Below the pieces are notes generated by a model. It saw nothing but the letters and a program-made list of their open reading frames with translations. It was not told where the DNA came from and did no database searches. Shown here piece by piece: positions 1 to 8,494 of a stretch of 64,000 nucleotides of DNA. Both the position numbers and the translations under genes were made by a program. The stretch spans positions 62,001 through 126,000 of the forward strand of contig NZ_JBNILH010000005.1 in the NCBI RefSeq assembly GCF_050107595.1, given 5' to 3'. The first letter of the stretch is position 1. Each line of letters starts with the position of its first letter. Origin of the DNA: Bacillus_AB infantis_C (GTDB lineage Bacteria > Bacillota > Bacilli > Bacillales > Cytobacillaceae).

Positions 1-60
1 ACGTGTTATTTTTCATTTTTGTAACAATTCATAAACAAGCCCATTTGCTGCAAAATATTT

Positions 61-69
61 TGGTACAAT
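61..69 (+). promoter_or_regulatory. Possible extended -10 promoter for the carboxypeptidase
   Basis: TGG-TACAAT has the TG motif one base before a good -10 box, about 50 bp upstream of the start codon. The -35 region is poor, as is common with extended -10 promoters. Confidence 0.35.
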
Positions 70-119
70 CAAAATTAGGAAATTTAGCACTATCAAAATC
101 AGCAAATGGAGATTGACAG

Positions 120-1283
120 ATGAAAAAATTTATTTCCGCTTTAGTAATTCTCATGTTTTCTGTAAACGGCGGTCAGAGCGCTATGGCAAAAGATGAAAAG
201 GAACCTGCCATAGTGAGTGAGGCTGCGGTTTTAATTGATTCGCAATCCAAGGCTATTTTATACAGTAAAAATGGATCTGACCGGATGTATCCAGCCAGCC
301 TGACAAAGATCGCCACTGCAATTTATGCGATAAAAAAAGGCGGACTCGATGATATTGTGACTGTCAGCAGGAATGCTGTTGAAATAGAAGGGACTAAGGT
401 TTATTTGGAAGAAGGCGAGAAGATAACGCTGAGGCACCTGATCGAGGGGATGCTGGTAAACTCAGGGAATGATGCTGCAGCTGCAATTGCCGAGCATCTT
501 GACGGAAACATGGAAGAGTATGAAAAAAACGTTAACACATTCCTGGAAAAAGAAGTGCATGTCCATAACACCCATTTCACAAACCCGCACGGCTTGTTTG
601 ATGAAAGACATTATACAACAGCTGAAGACATGGCGCTTATCACCAGCTATGCCTTGAAAGATAGCACTTTCAGAGCGATTTATGGGACAAAAGAGCTTGC
701 ATGGGATGGAGAAAGCTGGGACACAACGATATTTACCCACCACCGGATGCTAAAAGGGGAAGTGCCATACACCGGGATAACCGGCGGAAAGACCGGGTTT
801 GTAACCGAAAGCAAGCAGACGCTGGCGACATCTGCAGAAAACGGAAAAATCCAGCTGACTGCCATCGTCATGAAAGCGGATTTCAAAAGGGATATTTATA
901 ATGATACAAAGAACCTGCTTGATTACGGCTTCAGCCATTTCAAATCTTCGATGATCAGCAAAGAAACTTCCTTTCAAAAAGGGGACCAGCTCTATTTTAC
1001 CGGAAAAGACCGCTTCGTCACTATTCCGCTGAATCATTTTGAAAAAATCGTCACAGAAGAAGGTCTTCTGAAAATAGTCGATGATAGCGGAAAATTGATC
1101 CAAATATTCCCCCTTGAGCCAGAGACTGTAAAAGCTGCAGGTCCAAGTGAAGCAGTCCAAGCAGCAGAAATTAAAGAAACCCCTTTAAAATCAGGGCTCT
1201 TTTATATGGTATTTGTACTGATACTCGCTTCTCTATACATTTTGTCGAGGAAAATATACTGGAGAATAAAACAAAGGCATTGA
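120..1283 (+). CDS. D-alanyl-D-alanine carboxypeptidase (peptidase S11, DacF/DacA type)
   Basis: Serine DD-peptidase that trims the terminal D-Ala of peptidoglycan stem peptides outside the membrane. All three penicillin-binding motifs are visible: SLTK near residue 60, SGN near residue 116 and KTG near residue 225. The N-terminus has a signal peptide (basic MKK, hydrophobic stretch, AMA-K cleavage). Unlike typical DacA/DacF, which end in an amphipathic anchor, this protein ends with a hydrophobic segment (about 360-378) and a basic tail, suggesting a true membrane anchor. 387 aa is normal for the family. The start follows a weak TGGAG site. The gene ends in a strong terminator. DacF versus another S11 paralogue cannot be decided here. 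Confidence 0.9.
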   Translation: MKKFISALVILMFSVNGGQSAMAKDEKEPAIVSEAAVLIDSQSKAILYSKNGSDRMYPASLTKIATAIYAIKKGGLDDIVTVSRNAVEIEGTKVYLEEGEKITLRHLIEGMLVNSGNDAAAAIAEHLDGNMEEYEKNVNTFLEKEVHVHNTHFTNPHGLFDERHYTTAEDMALITSYALKDSTFRAIYGTKELAWDGESWDTTIFTHHRMLKGEVPYTGITGGKTGFVTESKQTLATSAENGKIQLTAIVMKADFKRDIYNDTKNLLDYGFSHFKSSMISKETSFQKGDQLYFTGKDRFVTIPLNHFEKIVTEEGLLKIVDDSGKLIQIFPLEPETVKAAGPSEAVQAAEIKETPLKSGLFYMVFVLILASLYILSRKIYWRIKQRH

Positions 1284-1307
1284 ATCAGCTGATTCAATGC
1301 CTTTTTT
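1273..1307 (+). terminator. Rho-independent terminator of the carboxypeptidase gene
   Basis: Fourteen-base arms (AAAGGCATTGAATC and its complement) around AGCT, followed by a T run. The stem begins inside the last codons of the gene. Confidence 0.9.
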
Positions 1308-1351
1308 ATAAAAGAAAAGACTAAAGGTAACCTTTAGTCTTCTGCGCCATT

Positions 1352-1597
1352 TTACTGAAGCCTTGATTCAACCTGCTGGCAAACTTCATCTGCTGATAAT
1401 CCGTTAGCCTCGATGACTGAAGATTGAGTAAAAGTATCCTGCATTCCCATTACATTGGAGTCCAGTCCCGTCACTACACAGCAGGAGCAATTTTGGGCAT
1501 CCTCCTGTGTTTTCATGTCCACTACATCATAGCCTTTCGCACGAAGTGCCTCCTGGATATTGGTAAGAGATTGTTCTACCGCAATACGTTTCGCCAT
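1352..1597 (-). CDS. ykuS: YkuS family (UPF0180) protein
   Basis: Small soluble protein of 81 aa belonging to the UPF0180/YkuS family found across Bacillus; its function is unknown. It shows the family pattern: MAKRIAVE start, an alpha/beta N-terminus and an adjacent Cys pair (NCSCCVVTG, residues 37-45). An ideal AGAGGAGG site lies 7-8 bases before ATG. It is a single gene convergent with the carboxypeptidase. Family assignment is by recognition of the sequence pattern. Confidence 0.8.
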   Translation of the reverse strand: MAKRIAVEQSLTNIQEALRAKGYDVVDMKTQEDAQNCSCCVVTGLDSNVMGMQDTFTQSSVIEANGLSADEVCQQVESRLQ

Positions 1598-1700
1598 AAC
1601 TACACCTCCTCTGAATGTTATGATGCCTGAAAAAGCGGCGTCTTATTCCCATGAATGAGATGGGGCTTGGGAGCTAAAAGTAATAATCGGAGGTGTTTAA

Positions 1701-1838
1701 ATGGCCAAGCATAAAAAGGATCCTTCCAAAACCGGCTTAAGCTCGCCTGATGTAGAGGGACAGGGCACGACCAATAGTGAAACAGGGAGGTTCAAAGCTG
1801 ATTCATCAAGAAAAAAGACAAAAAAACAAGATGTCTGA
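1701..1838 (+). CDS. YuzL-like small basic protein
   Basis: A 45-aa ORF with a strong ribosome site (TCGGAGGTG, 8 bases before ATG). It begins MAKHKKDPSKTG and is rich in Lys, Ser, Thr and Gly, matching the YuzL family of small sporulating-Bacillus proteins of unknown function. The C-terminus is very basic (SSRKKTKKQD). It stands alone between ykuS and the ykpA terminator. The DNA just after its stop still looks partly coding in another frame (see findings), so the present stop may result from slippage in an A-rich tract. Confidence 0.65.
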   Translation: MAKHKKDPSKTGLSSPDVEGQGTTNSETGRFKADSSRKKTKKQDV

Positions 1839-1911
1839 CACCTGAAGAACAAGAGCGCTAACAGCCTGATCCTAAAGGAACGCAGCTGGATGGACGTGAA
1901 CCGGGGGATAA

Positions 1912-1948
1912 GAAAAACCAGGAAAGCCGGGCTTTCCTGGTTCATTTT
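1912..1948 (-). terminator. Terminator of ykpA
   Basis: AACCAGGAAAGC / GCTTTCCTGGTT arms; on the minus strand they are followed by TTTTTCTT. The plus side is also T-rich, so it may act in both directions. Confidence 0.85.
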
Positions 1949-3567
1949 TATTTATACATTTCTGCAACCTGTTTTTGCAGGTCAGCGTTTTCAAGGTATT
2001 CATCATAAGTCATTTGTTTATCTACGACGCCATTCGGAGTGATTTCAATTATCCGGTTTGCAATTGTCTGAATGAACTGATGGTCATGAGAAGAGAAGAT
2101 CATGGACCCTTTATAGCTTGTCAATCCATTATTCAAAGCAGTGATGGACTCAAGATCCAAGTGGTTTGTAGGCTCATCAAGAAGGAGCACGTTCGCACCG
2201 CTGAGCATCATTTTGGAAAGCATGCAGCGGACTTTTTCTCCACCGGAAAGCACGCTGGCTTTTTTCAGCACTTCTTCGCCTGAGAAAAGCATTCTGCCAA
2301 GGAATCCGCGCAGGAAACTTTCACTCTCATCTTGAGGAGAGAATTGGCGCAGCCAGTCAACAAGGTTTAGCTCGCTGTTTTCAAAATACTGCGAGTTGTC
2401 TTTCGGGAAATAAGCTTGGGAAGTTGTGATGCCCCATTTGAACGAACCGCTGTCAGGTTCCATTTCCCCGGTAAGGATTTTGAACAATGCCGTTTTTGCA
2501 ATTTCATCTGTACCGACAAGGGCAATCTTATCGTCTTTATTCATGATGAAGCTGACATTGTCGAGAACCTTGACACCGTCGATTGTCTTACTGATAGCAT
2601 CTACCCTAAGAAGATCATTGCCGATTTCACGTTCTGGTGTGAATCCAACATATGGGTAGCGGCGTGAAGATGGTTTGATATCATCGAGTGTTATTTTGTC
2701 AAGAAGCTTCTTACGTGAAGTTGCCTGTTTGGATTTTGATGCGTTAGCGCTGAAACGGGCAATAAAGCTTTGCAGCTCTTTAATTTTTTCTTCTTTTTTC
2801 TTATTTGCATCAGAAGCCATCCTGGAAGCCAGCTGGCTTGATTCATACCAGAAATCATAGTTCCCGACATATACCTGAATTTTTCCGAAGTCCAGATCGG
2901 CAATATGCGTACAAACTTTATTGAGGAAATGCCTGTCATGGGAAACAACGATGACTGTGTTTTCGAAGTTGATCAGGAACTCCTCAAGCCAGCGGATCGC
3001 CTTGATATCCAAATGGTTCGTAGGCTCATCGAGCAGCAGGACATCAGGTTTGCCGAATAGAGCCTGTGCAAGCAGGACTTTTACCTTATCCGATCCTGTA
3101 AGATCTTCCATCTTCTTATTATGAAGCTCCTCGCCAATGCCAAGGCCTTTAAGCAGGATGGCTGCTTCAGACTCAGCTTCCCAGCCGTTCAGTTCAGCAA
3201 ATTCACCTTCAAGCTCAGCTGCCTTCATTCCATCTTCATCAGTGAAATCAGCTTTCATATAGATAGCGTCTTTCTCCTGCATAACCTGGTATAAACGGGC
3301 ATGGCCCATGATGACCGTAGTCAGGACTTCATGCTCCTCATACTCATAATGGTTTTGCTTTAATACCGCGAGGCGTTCGCCTGGGCCGAGCGATACATTA
3401 CCTGTCTGTGACTCAATTTCACCAGAAAGGATTTTCAGGAATGTCGACTTACCGGCACCATTGGCGCCGATAAGGCCATAGCAGTTCCCGGGATTGAATT
3501 TAATATTAACATCTTCGAACAGCTTCCTATCGCCATAACGAAGACCTACGTTGCTGACAGTTATCAT
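1948..3567 (-). CDS. ykpA: ABC-F family ATP-binding protein YkpA
   Basis: Duplicated ABC ATPase without membrane domains, of the ABC-F class that acts on the ribosome. Domain 1 has Walker A GANGAGKST (about 35-43) and DEPTNHLD; domain 2 has LSGGEKVRC and a second DEPTNHLD. Between them lies the long charged linker (about 240-300) that in ABC-F proteins reaches the ribosomal tRNA sites. The sequence matches YkpA of B. subtilis closely along its length. I chose the internal ATG (MITVSN) because GGAGG lies 12 bases upstream and homologues start there; 20 extra codons upstream are unlikely to be used. The second Walker A is degenerate (VGTDEIAKT), as in the family. 539 aa. Confidence 0.92.
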   Translation of the reverse strand: MITVSNVGLRYGDRKLFEDVNIKFNPGNCYGLIGANGAGKSTFLKILSGEIESQTGNVSLGPGERLAVLKQNHYEYEEHEVLTTVIMGHARLYQVMQEKDAIYMKADFTDEDGMKAAELEGEFAELNGWEAESEAAILLKGLGIGEELHNKKMEDLTGSDKVKVLLAQALFGKPDVLLLDEPTNHLDIKAIRWLEEFLINFENTVIVVSHDRHFLNKVCTHIADLDFGKIQVYVGNYDFWYESSQLASRMASDANKKKEEKIKELQSFIARFSANASKSKQATSRKKLLDKITLDDIKPSSRRYPYVGFTPEREIGNDLLRVDAISKTIDGVKVLDNVSFIMNKDDKIALVGTDEIAKTALFKILTGEMEPDSGSFKWGITTSQAYFPKDNSQYFENSELNLVDWLRQFSPQDESESFLRGFLGRMLFSGEEVLKKASVLSGGEKVRCMLSKMMLSGANVLLLDEPTNHLDLESITALNNGLTSYKGSMIFSSHDHQFIQTIANRIIEITPNGVVDKQMTYDEYLENADLQKQVAEMYK

Positions 3568-3873
3568 ATAGGTTTGATTCCTCCAAAAAAACAATATCGT
3601 AAGAATTATAACACTTTCAGCGTCCAAGAGCGAATCTTTCCGACAGATGCCAATGGAATGACAAAGGTAAAAAAAATGAAAGGCAAGAGGAAAAAGTTTC
3701 AGCTGAGAAGAAATGGGAAATAGATAGAGTAAATCAGCTGACTCAGAATGCTTGACATTTTTATAAATAAAATTATCAAAAATTATTCACATTTAATTTG
3801 CCGATTGTCATAGTTTTTTCATATTTTTCATGTAAAATAAAATCATACAGGCAAAACAAAGGAGTTTTTTGAC
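3568..3873. other. Intergenic region between ykpA and a small ORF
   Basis: AT-rich, no gene seen. TTGACA at 3752-3757 with TATCAA 16 bases later is a possible plus-strand promoter for the 44-aa ORF at 3874, but the -10 is weak. No clear repeat or terminator. Confidence 0.4.
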
Positions 3874-4008
3874 ATGGCTAAAAAGCAGCTCGTCGATTTA
3901 GTTAACCGCTTGAAAAAATCCGGCATAAAGATAAGCTTCACTAAGCCAAAATCTGACTACCTGCTGCACATTAACCAGGCCGGAAAGATATCTTCCTCCA
4001 CGAACTGA
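3874..4008 (+). CDS. Small basic protein of unknown function (44 aa)
   Basis: ORF beginning MAKKQLVDLVNRLKKSGIK, with AAAGGAG seven bases before ATG and an AT-rich upstream region that looks like a promoter region. The N-terminal half would form an amphipathic basic helix; the rest is Lys/Ser-rich. I do not recognise a family. It is followed by an inverted repeat and a terminator, which makes a real short transcript likely. It could also be a structured RNA carrying a fortuitous ORF. Confidence 0.5.
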   Translation: MAKKQLVDLVNRLKKSGIKISFTKPKSDYLLHINQAGKISSSTN

Positions 4009-4021
4009 GACTAAAGTGGTA

Positions 4022-4053
4022 CAGGAGACAGGCACATATACAGCTGTCTCCTG
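4022..4053 (+). repeat. Inverted repeat (10-bp perfect arms) after the 44-aa ORF
   Basis: CAGGAGACAG and its complement CTGTCTCCTG enclose 12 bases. There is no T run, so it is not a terminator by itself; it may be mRNA 3' structure or an operator. Confidence 0.5.
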
Positions 4054-4101
4054 CTGTGCAGCCTGAAGACCTTGAAAAACATACGAACGAATATACATAC
4101 A

Positions 4102-4136
4102 AAAGGCTGATCTGCCTCCCCGGCAGTCAGCCTTTT
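4102..4136 (+). terminator. Terminator after the 44-aa ORF
   Basis: AAGGCTGA..CTGCC / GGCAG..TCAGCCTT hairpin followed by TTTTT. Confidence 0.75.
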
Positions 4137-4171
4137 TCATGCTAGAATAATATCCCGGCCGGCAGTTAGAT

Positions 4172-4771
4172 TCACAGCTCCTTCAAGATCTTCTCATATA
4201 CTTCTTTTCTATCAAAACTTTCACCCATCGGGAACTTTTTAATATATTTATTGTCTTTATCCAGGAGATAAACGTAGGTGCTGTGCACATAAAAGCCGTC
4301 CCCCGGATCACGGTACTGAAACTGGAAGGCATTGGCCAGCTTCTGTATTTCCTTCTGGTCTTCTTTCATGCTGTCTTTATCTCCAGTCAGGAACACCCAG
4401 TTTCCGTCTTTTTTAATATCAAAAGTGTCCATATACTTACTCAGTACTTCAGGTGTGTCGCGATAAGGGTCGATGGTTACTGTCATGAATTTCACTTTAT
4501 TTCCAAAAACATGATCTTTCTCCAGATCGCTTCTGAGCATATTCATTTTTTGTGTTGTTGTGGGACAGATATCAGGACAATGGGTATAGATAAATTCAAC
4601 TAATGTTAAGGTCTGTCCACGCTCGCTGAAATCAAAGGTTTCACCATTTTCATTAATTAATGATAGATCTTCCGGAATTTCTGCTGAATGATCCCTGATG
4701 ACAAAAAAAGCAATCCCTGCAGCAATCCCTCCAATAATAAGGATAGAGCCGATCCAATAAAGTCTCTTCAT
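4172..4771 (-). CDS. SCO1/SenC family copper chaperone (YpmQ/BsSco type)
   Basis: Membrane-anchored thioredoxin-fold protein that delivers copper to the CuA site of cytochrome c oxidase. The two Cys of the CPDIC motif are at residues 65 and 69 and the copper-ligand His is at about 163 (YVHSTY), so the metal site is intact. A single hydrophobic segment (residues 5-25) anchors the domain outside the cell. I start at MKRLYW because GGGAGG lies 7 bases upstream; the GTG five codons earlier sits on that ribosome site. 199 aa. No oxidase genes are nearby. Confidence 0.9.
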   Translation of the reverse strand: MKRLYWIGSILIIGGIAAGIAFFVIRDHSAEIPEDLSLINENGETFDFSERGQTLTLVEFIYTHCPDICPTTTQKMNMLRSDLEKDHVFGNKVKFMTVTIDPYRDTPEVLSKYMDTFDIKKDGNWVFLTGDKDSMKEDQKEIQKLANAFQFQYRDPGDGFYVHSTYVYLLDKDNKYIKKFPMGESFDRKEVYEKILKEL

Positions 4772-4931
4772 TTCGTTCCCTCCCACTTAAGAATACGGAA
4801 TGGAAGGGGAAAATGACATGGATATTATGTGAAATTTTAGAAGCAAGTGCAGAAAAATCTTCTTCCGGCTCCGTTTCTTAAGGAACGCGCTATCTGGATG
4901 ATTTAAAAATTTTGGCAGCGGGTCTCTAAAA

Positions 4932-4957
4932 GAAAAAAGGAGCCCGCAGGCCCCTCT
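4932..4957 (-). terminator. Terminator of dhaS
   Basis: On the minus strand GGGGCC-TGCG-GGCTCC (one G-T pair) is followed by TTTTTTCTTTT. Confidence 0.75.
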
Positions 4958-4970
4958 TATGAGGATTGAA

Positions 4971-6455
4971 TCAGTTCATTCCAATCCAGACGCTCTTCAC
5001 TTCTGTGTAATTATTCAAAGCGTAGGATCCCATTTCACGGCCCATGCCAGACTGCTTATAGCCGCCGAATGGGGAGGCTGCGTCAAAGGCATTATAGCAG
5101 TTGACCCATACGGTTCCTGCCCTGAGCTGGCTGGCGATATAATGGGCTTTGGAGACGTCCTTCGTCCAGACGCCCGCCGCCAGGCCGTATTCGCTGTTAT
5201 TTGCCCTGGCAATCAGTTCATCAAGATCTTCATACGGCATAGCCGAGATGACAGGACCAAAGATCTCTTCTTTGGCAATCGTCATCTCATCACGGACATC
5301 GGCAAAGATAGTAGGGGAAACGAAGTAGCCTTCTTCATATGGCTTATTTCCGCCCACTAGCAGTTCTGCTCCTTCGCTGATGCCTTTTTCAATATATCCC
5401 AGGACCCTGTTCTGCTGTTCTGTTGAAACGAGGGGGCCGATCTGCGTATCAGCATGAAGGCCTGCACCCTGCTTAATCTTCTTGGCATGATCGACCATAT
5501 CGGACACTACATTATCAAACTGCTTTTTCTGGATGAATACACGCGATCCTGCACAGCATACCTGGCCCTGGTTGAACATGACTCCGTTTAATGCGCCGGG
5601 AATGGCCTTTGTCATATCGGCATCAGGAAGGATGATATTCGGGGACTTCCCGCCAAGTTCCAGCGTGACACGCTTCAGCGTCTTGGAAGCCCTTTGCATG
5701 ATCATTTTTCCGACCTCTGTAGAACCGGTGAAAGCAATCTTATCGACCTGAGGATGATCTACCAGCGGCTGGCCTGCTGTCTCACCAAATCCAGGAACAA
5801 TATTCACGACTCCTTCAGGGAAGCCCGCTTCCTGGATTAATTCCGCCAGATACAGGGCGGAGAGAGGAGTCTGCTCTGCCGGCTTGAGGACAACCGTACA
5901 TCCTGTAGCGAGTGCAGCCCCAAGCTTCCACATTGCCATGAGGAGAGGGAAGTTCCAAGGAATGATCTGGCCGACCACTCCTACAGCCTCATGGCGTGTA
6001 TAGTTAAAGAAAGGCCCGTTTACCGGGATCGTCTGTCCGACGATTTTTGTCGTCCAGCCTGCATAATAGCGCATATGCTCAACAGCAAGCGGGATATCAG
6101 CTGCAGAGGTTTCCCTGATAGGCTTTCCATTGTCAAGGGTTTCAAGCTGGGCCAGCTCTTCCTTGTTTTCTTCCATCAAATCTGCGAGTTTATACATAAG
6201 CCTGCTTCTCTTGGCGCTGCCCATCTTGGACCATTTTCCTTCATCAAATGCCTTCCTTGCAGCGAGCACGGCTTTATCAATATCTTCAGGACCTGCTTCA
6301 TACAAGGTCGCCAGCACTTCACCGGTGGCAGGGTTATAGCTTTCAAATGTTTTCTGAGAGGCGCTTTCCACGAATTCTCCATTAATGAAAAGCTTTTTCT
6401 TTCCGGCCAGGAACTTTTCTACTTTTTCCTTCAAATTAATTGTTAATTGGGTCAT
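4971..6455 (-). CDS. dhaS: NAD(P)-dependent aldehyde dehydrogenase DhaS
   Basis: Cytosolic enzyme that oxidises aldehydes to carboxylic acids. The sequence follows DhaS of B. subtilis over nearly its whole length (494 aa). Visible hallmarks: PWNFPLLM near 160, general base Glu in LELGGKSPN near 262-270, and the catalytic Cys in GQVCCAGSR near 295-300, preceded by NQ. Start ATG follows GGGAGGAATCGCA. Upstream lies a promoter overlapped by a near-perfect cre site, so CcpA repression in glucose is likely. Substrate range cannot be read from sequence. Confidence 0.92.
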   Translation of the reverse strand: MTQLTINLKEKVEKFLAGKKKLFINGEFVESASQKTFESYNPATGEVLATLYEAGPEDIDKAVLAARKAFDEGKWSKMGSAKRSRLMYKLADLMEENKEELAQLETLDNGKPIRETSAADIPLAVEHMRYYAGWTTKIVGQTIPVNGPFFNYTRHEAVGVVGQIIPWNFPLLMAMWKLGAALATGCTVVLKPAEQTPLSALYLAELIQEAGFPEGVVNIVPGFGETAGQPLVDHPQVDKIAFTGSTEVGKMIMQRASKTLKRVTLELGGKSPNIILPDADMTKAIPGALNGVMFNQGQVCCAGSRVFIQKKQFDNVVSDMVDHAKKIKQGAGLHADTQIGPLVSTEQQNRVLGYIEKGISEGAELLVGGNKPYEEGYFVSPTIFADVRDEMTIAKEEIFGPVISAMPYEDLDELIARANNSEYGLAAGVWTKDVSKAHYIASQLRAGTVWVNCYNAFDAASPFGGYKQSGMGREMGSYALNNYTEVKSVWIGMN

Positions 6456-6500
6456 TGCGATTCCTCCCTGAAATTAATTTATGTAGCCAAAAGCCTATTT

Positions 6501-6550
6501 TGATAGCGCTTCCATAAACTATGTTAGCATTTACGGAATCTATTATTCAA
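6501..6550 (-). promoter_or_regulatory. dhaS promoter with cre (CcpA) site
   Basis: Minus strand: TTGAAT (6545-6550), 18 bp, TAACAT (6521-6526). TGATAGCGCTTCCA at 6501-6514 (plus reading) matches the cre consensus TGNAANCGNWWNCA at all but one fixed position and would lie at the transcription start, the classical repression position. Confidence 0.55.
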
Positions 6551-6946
6551 ATAAAAAGAGAACAAATTTTCAGATAATTTTCGACAATATTCTATATAAA
6601 CAGCTTTTCTCAGGGAATTTCTTCCTTTCATAACCTTGTAAAGAGAACGAAGGGAGATCTTCCTATAATTCAACGGATCAGCAAAAATAAGATAGGGCAG
6701 TCAAACAGTCGGCCTTAAGGTTTGCCGTGGTTAGATATACGGTTTTCTGCGCCAGACAGCCGGTTTTAATATATTGTCCAGATTGAAGGGGAGAAAAGGG
6801 AATTCAGCTCGTAGAGACTTAAGCTATATATTTTAGATGAGGAGCTTTGTGCTGGGACTGTTCATGATATCCGATTCAAATGAGGACCGAGATGGGGAAG
6901 AAGCATGCAGAAGGATTAAGTGTAATTAGAGATGAATCGTTTACGT
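6551..6946. other. Intergenic region, nothing recognised
   Basis: About 400 bp without a convincing ORF. One ATG-started 30-codon ORF (from 6837) has no ribosome site. I see no repeats or RNA structures beyond the flanking promoter and terminator. Confidence 0.4.
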
Positions 6947-6982
6947 AAAAAGGAAAGAAGCGGGGTGCTTCTTTCCCTTTTA
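6947..6982 (-). terminator. Terminator of the nucleoside transporter gene
   Basis: GGAAAGAAGC / GCTTCTTTCC arms; minus side followed by TTTTTACG, plus side by CTTTT. Confidence 0.8.
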
Positions 6983-7001
6983 ACATACTTATCCAGGTTT
7001 C

Positions 7002-8219
7002 TTACAATAGCATCCCTGCGATTGCTGCGCTCAGCAATGAAGCCAGCGCACCTGCGACGACTGCTTTGAATCCAAGTTTAGCGATATCGCTTCTCCGGTC
7101 AGGAGCCAGGTTTCCAAGACCGCCAAGAAGGATGGCCATCGATGAAATATTTGCAAATCCGCATAAAGCGAAGCTGATGATGGCTGAAGTTTTTTCAGAC
7201 AGATTCCCGATTTCAGGAGCAAAGGAAGAATAGGCCACAAATTCATTCAGAACAAGCTTTTGGCCAATGTATCCGCCAGCCTGGACTGCTTCTGACCAAG
7301 GCACACCGACTGCAAATGCTATTGGTGAGAATAGATATCCGAGAATCATTTCAAGAGACAAATTATCAACGCCAAACCTTCCGCCGACAAAGCCGATCAA
7401 TCCGTTGATCATAGCAACAAGCGCTATGAAAGCCAATAGCATGGCCCCGATATTCAATGCAAGCTGAAGGCCGACACTGGCGCCTTTTGCGGCTGCATCA
7501 ACTACATTGACAGACTCTGTATCTTTCTCAATAGTAATCTCTTTATCTGTCTGTGATTGTTCTGTTTCCGGAATCATAATCTTTGCCAATACCAAGCCAG
7601 CAGGAGCAGCCATAAAGCTCGCAGCCAGGAGATATTCCAGCGGCACGCCCAGCAGGGAATAGCCGATCAGTACTGAACCTGCAACTGAGGCAAGTCCGCC
7701 CGTCATGACGGCAAATAATTCTGACCGGGTCATCTTGCTGATAAATGGACGGACAATGAGAGGAGCTTCTGTCTGTCCTACAAAAATATTGGCTGCTGCA
7801 GAAATGGACTCTGCCTTGCTTGTCCCAAGCAGCTTTGAAAGGCCGCCGCCGATAATCTTGATAACCCACTGCATGATGCCAACATAATAAAGTACAGAAA
7901 TTAAAGAAGAGAAGAATATGACAGTCGGCAGAACCTGGAAAGCAAACACCATCCCGATATTCGTTCCATCGGCAAACAGTCCGCCAAACAGGAAGTTGAT
8001 TCCTTCGTTCGCATAGCCTACGATATTGTTCACCTTTTCAGTGAGCATCTCGAGCGCTTTTTTCCCCGCATTCCATTTTAGGACCGCGAAAGCAAAGATA
8101 AGCTGTATGGCAAGTCCTCCAGCAATCGTCCTAAGATTGATCGCTTTTCTGTTTGAAGAGAAGAGAAGAGCGATTCCAAGAACGACTGCAATCCCAAATA
8201 GTCCCCAAAGTAAATTCAT
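7002..8219 (-). CDS. Concentrative nucleoside transporter (CNT/NupC family)
   Basis: Polytopic inner-membrane protein that imports nucleosides with H+ or Na+. It shows the CNT layout: about eight to ten hydrophobic segments, the GQTEAPLIVRP motif (about 150-160) involved in substrate binding, and the conserved C-terminal core GFANISSMAI. 405 aa is normal. I start at MNLLWG because AAGGGG lies upstream; a GTG three codons earlier overlaps that site. NupC, NupG and YutK-type subfamilies are not separable here. A perfect cre site upstream predicts catabolite control, and the downstream pyrimidine-catabolic operon of this window would be a metabolic partner although it is far away. Confidence 0.9.
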   Translation of the reverse strand: MNLLWGLFGIAVVLGIALLFSSNRKAINLRTIAGGLAIQLIFAFAVLKWNAGKKALEMLTEKVNNIVGYANEGINFLFGGLFADGTNIGMVFAFQVLPTVIFFSSLISVLYYVGIMQWVIKIIGGGLSKLLGTSKAESISAAANIFVGQTEAPLIVRPFISKMTRSELFAVMTGGLASVAGSVLIGYSLLGVPLEYLLAASFMAAPAGLVLAKIMIPETEQSQTDKEITIEKDTESVNVVDAAAKGASVGLQLALNIGAMLLAFIALVAMINGLIGFVGGRFGVDNLSLEMILGYLFSPIAFAVGVPWSEAVQAGGYIGQKLVLNEFVAYSSFAPEIGNLSEKTSAIISFALCGFANISSMAILLGGLGNLAPDRRSDIAKLGFKAVVAGALASLLSAAIAGMLL

Positions 8220-8332
8220 CAGTTCCACCCCTTAAAAACTAATAGTAATCTTTAGCTTAGAAAAACTTCATAAACGTCTTCCAAATGTTGTATGAGAACA
8301 GACGTCAGACATCCAACTAATTAACCTGTTTC

Positions 8333-8361
8333 ATTTTAACATGAATCCGTTTACAGTCCAG
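8333..8361 (-). promoter_or_regulatory. Promoter region with perfect cre site (nucleoside transporter)
   Basis: Minus-strand TGTAAACGGATTCA at 8342-8355 matches every fixed position of TGNAANCGNWWNCA. It fills the spacer between a -10 box TAAAAT (8333-8338) and a weak -35 (CTGGAC). Confidence 0.55.
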
Positions 8362-8494
8362 TATTTTGTTTTATAAAATTGTTTAGAAAATTAATACATG
8401 GATATCATCTTCCATATCTTCATTGAAGAAGATTAGATATGGTTAGTCTACCCAGGTTCAGGGAAACAGAAGAAAAAACAAAGGGTGGGGTTGA

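Noticed and set aside
6837..6929. 30-codon ORF in the dhaS-transporter intergenic region
   Set aside because: No ribosome site and no recognisable similarity.
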